Below are positions 63,074 to 64,000 of a stretch of 64,000 bases of DNA, one piece after another (within the stretch, counting starts at the first letter, position 1; each line of letters opens with the position of its first letter). The notes under the pieces were generated by a model. It saw nothing but the letters and a program-made list of their open reading frames with translations, was not told the origin of the DNA and searched no databases. A program made the translations under genes and the position numbers. The stretch comes from Sphingobacteriales bacterium (lineage in GTDB: Bacteria > Bacteroidota > Bacteroidia > Chitinophagales > UBA2359): assembly GCA_016711285.1 (NCBI GenBank), contig JADJTG010000002.1, positions 124,001 through 188,000 on the forward strand, read 5' to 3'.

Positions 63074-64000
63074 TATTTCCTTCTTTTGGCATATTTTGTT
63101 GTGGTACATATCGGCGGCGATGCTTACCCTGCCCACACTCTCTGGAGCAGTACTCACCGTAGATAAAACAGCCCCAAACAACAAAGTTTACACCCACCTC
63201 AAAGCAGCAATTGCGGCGGCACAGGCGGGCGATACTTTGTTGGTAAAGCAGGGTGTGTACGAAGAAGGAAATATCCGCATTGAAAAGCCGCTTTGCTTAA
63301 TCGGCGAAAATTTTCCCATATTGGAGGGCAGCAAAAAATATGAAATTCTTTCGATTTACTCCGACAGTGTGTGGATAGAAGGATTTAAAGTGCAACATTC
63401 CGGCTTTGCCGCCTTAGACGACCCGGGCGGTATCAAAACCTATAACAGTCATTATATCAATATTATAGGAAATATTTTGTACGACAATTTTTTTGGTATA
63501 TACATTCAATACGGAACACATTGCGTAGTAAAAAACAATGAAATTGTTGCCTTGGGTGGCGCAGAACAACAAATCGGCAATGGTATTCATTGCTGGAAAA
63601 GCGACAGCCTCCAAATTATCGGCAATCATATCAGCGGGCATCGAGACGGCATTTATTTTGAGTTTGTGACACAATCGCTGATATGGCGCAATATTGTAGA
63701 AAAAAATCTCCGCTATGGTCTGCATTTTATGTTTTCCAATGATGATGCTTATTTCAGCAATTTGTTCAGGCAAAACGGTGCAGGTGTGGCGGTGATGTTT
63801 ACCAAAAATGTGACAATGATGAATAATACCTTTGACCAAAACTGGGGCGATGCCGCTTACGGCTTGCTGCTCAAAGAAATCAGCGACAGCTATATCGGCG
63901 GCAACCATTTTGAACAAAATACTTCGGGTATTCGTATGGAGGGCACCAACCGCATTACCTTAGAAAAAAATGTATTTTCAAACAACGGCTGGGCTATGCA
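63066..64000 (+). CDS. nosD: NosD, periplasmic beta-helix protein for CuZ assembly, 3' truncated
   Basis: At least 311 residues, frame open to the end of the window. Start ATG 63066, overlapping the nosL stop. Signal peptide about 1-30 (LLWYISAAMLTLPTLSGA). Then a right-handed parallel beta-helix with NosD/CASH repeats: HLKAAIAAAQAGDTLLVKQGVYEEGNIRIEKPL, YINIIGNILYDNFFGIYIQYG, ISGHRDGIYFEFVTQSLIWRNIVEKNLRYGLHFMFSNDDAYFSN, GAGVAVMFTKNVTMMNNTF. NosD works with NosF and NosY, expected downstream outside the window. Confidence 0.95.
   Translation, partial: MNNISFFWHILLWYISAAMLTLPTLSGAVLTVDKTAPNNKVYTHLKAAIAAAQAGDTLLVKQGVYEEGNIRIEKPLCLIGENFPILEGSKKYEILSIYSDSVWIEGFKVQHSGFAALDDPGGIKTYNSHYINIIGNILYDNFFGIYIQYGTHCVVKNNEIVALGGAEQQIGNGIHCWKSDSLQIIGNHISGHRDGIYFEFVTQSLIWRNIVEKNLRYGLHFMFSNDDAYFSNLFRQNGAGVAVMFTKNVTMMNNTFDQNWGDAAYGLLLKEISDSYIGGNHFEQNTSGIRMEGTNRITLEKNVFSNNGWAM

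Noticed and set aside
1..64000. tRNA or rRNA genes, prophage, integrase or a classical defence island
   Set aside because: No rRNA or tRNA-like cloverleaf sequence, integrase, phage structural cluster or cas gene was seen; the only defence-related genes are the decayed restriction cassette.

Overview
The window is chromosomal DNA from a member of the Bacteroidota, most likely an environmental Saprospiraceae/Chitinophagales-type bacterium. The evidence is a clade II, Sec-type nitrous-oxide reductase, a PorP/SprF protein and type IX secretion C-terminal domains of both the type A and CHU_C (type B) kinds, a TonB receptor with a carboxypeptidase-regulatory-like N-terminus, a DUF3098-UppP gene pair, and many upstream boxes matching the Bacteroidota -7 element TAnnTTTG. 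No rRNA or tRNA gene was recognised.

Layout. 1-4.9 kb: truncated sirtuin, DODA-type dioxygenase, isochorismate synthase, ketol-acid reductoisomerase (ilvC) and an OmpH-like lipoprotein. 5.3-10 kb: an accessory patch with five exact-length 85-bp tandem repeats, a conserved hypothetical gene, an AT-rich and internally deleted nuclease-methyltransferase gene with its specificity subunit, and a second fragment of the same repeat family at the far end. 10-20 kb: comF, a TonB receptor with a small partner gene, a membrane protein gene split by an 821-bp IS1-family element, an acyltransferase, a small membrane MUG113/T5orf172-type gene and two leucine-rich-repeat genes. 20-32.5 kb: Crp/Fnr regulator, sugar-type MFS transporter, hppD, then the ilvE-ilvD-ilvB-ilvN operon behind an Ile/Val/Thr-rich leader peptide and terminator (transcription attenuation), a TolC-like protein and glutaryl-CoA dehydrogenase. 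32.5-41.3 kb, mostly minus strand: YjdI-YjdJ fusion, pirin, bestrophin, S41 peptidase, HAD hydrolase, YncE/DUF5074 propeller, uppP, DUF3098 and an LptF/G permease. 41.4-57.8 kb: mostly exported proteins, including a cohesin/dockerin-like protein, an S74-chaperone surface protein, a lipoprotein, an SGNH hydrolase, a thioredoxin-like protein, AsmA, and a 1,700-residue C25 (gingipain-type) peptidase with a type B sorting domain followed by porP/sprF. 58-64 kb: ppk2, divergent from a nos operon (cytochrome c, nosZ, a membrane-NosL fusion, and nosD running off the end).

Together the genes describe a respiring heterotroph that makes its own branched-chain amino acids under attenuation control, degrades aromatic amino acids (hppD, gcdH), secretes surface proteins by the type IX system, stores or uses polyphosphate, and can respire N2O.

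A caution on sequence quality: six otherwise intact genes each lack one base, five of them in homopolymer runs or short runs of T/A and one in a run of G. Adding one base restores a full-length family protein every time. I annotate these as single genes with a probable sequencing frameshift rather than as natural pseudogenes. The methyltransferase deletion and the IS1 insertion are different in kind and look real.
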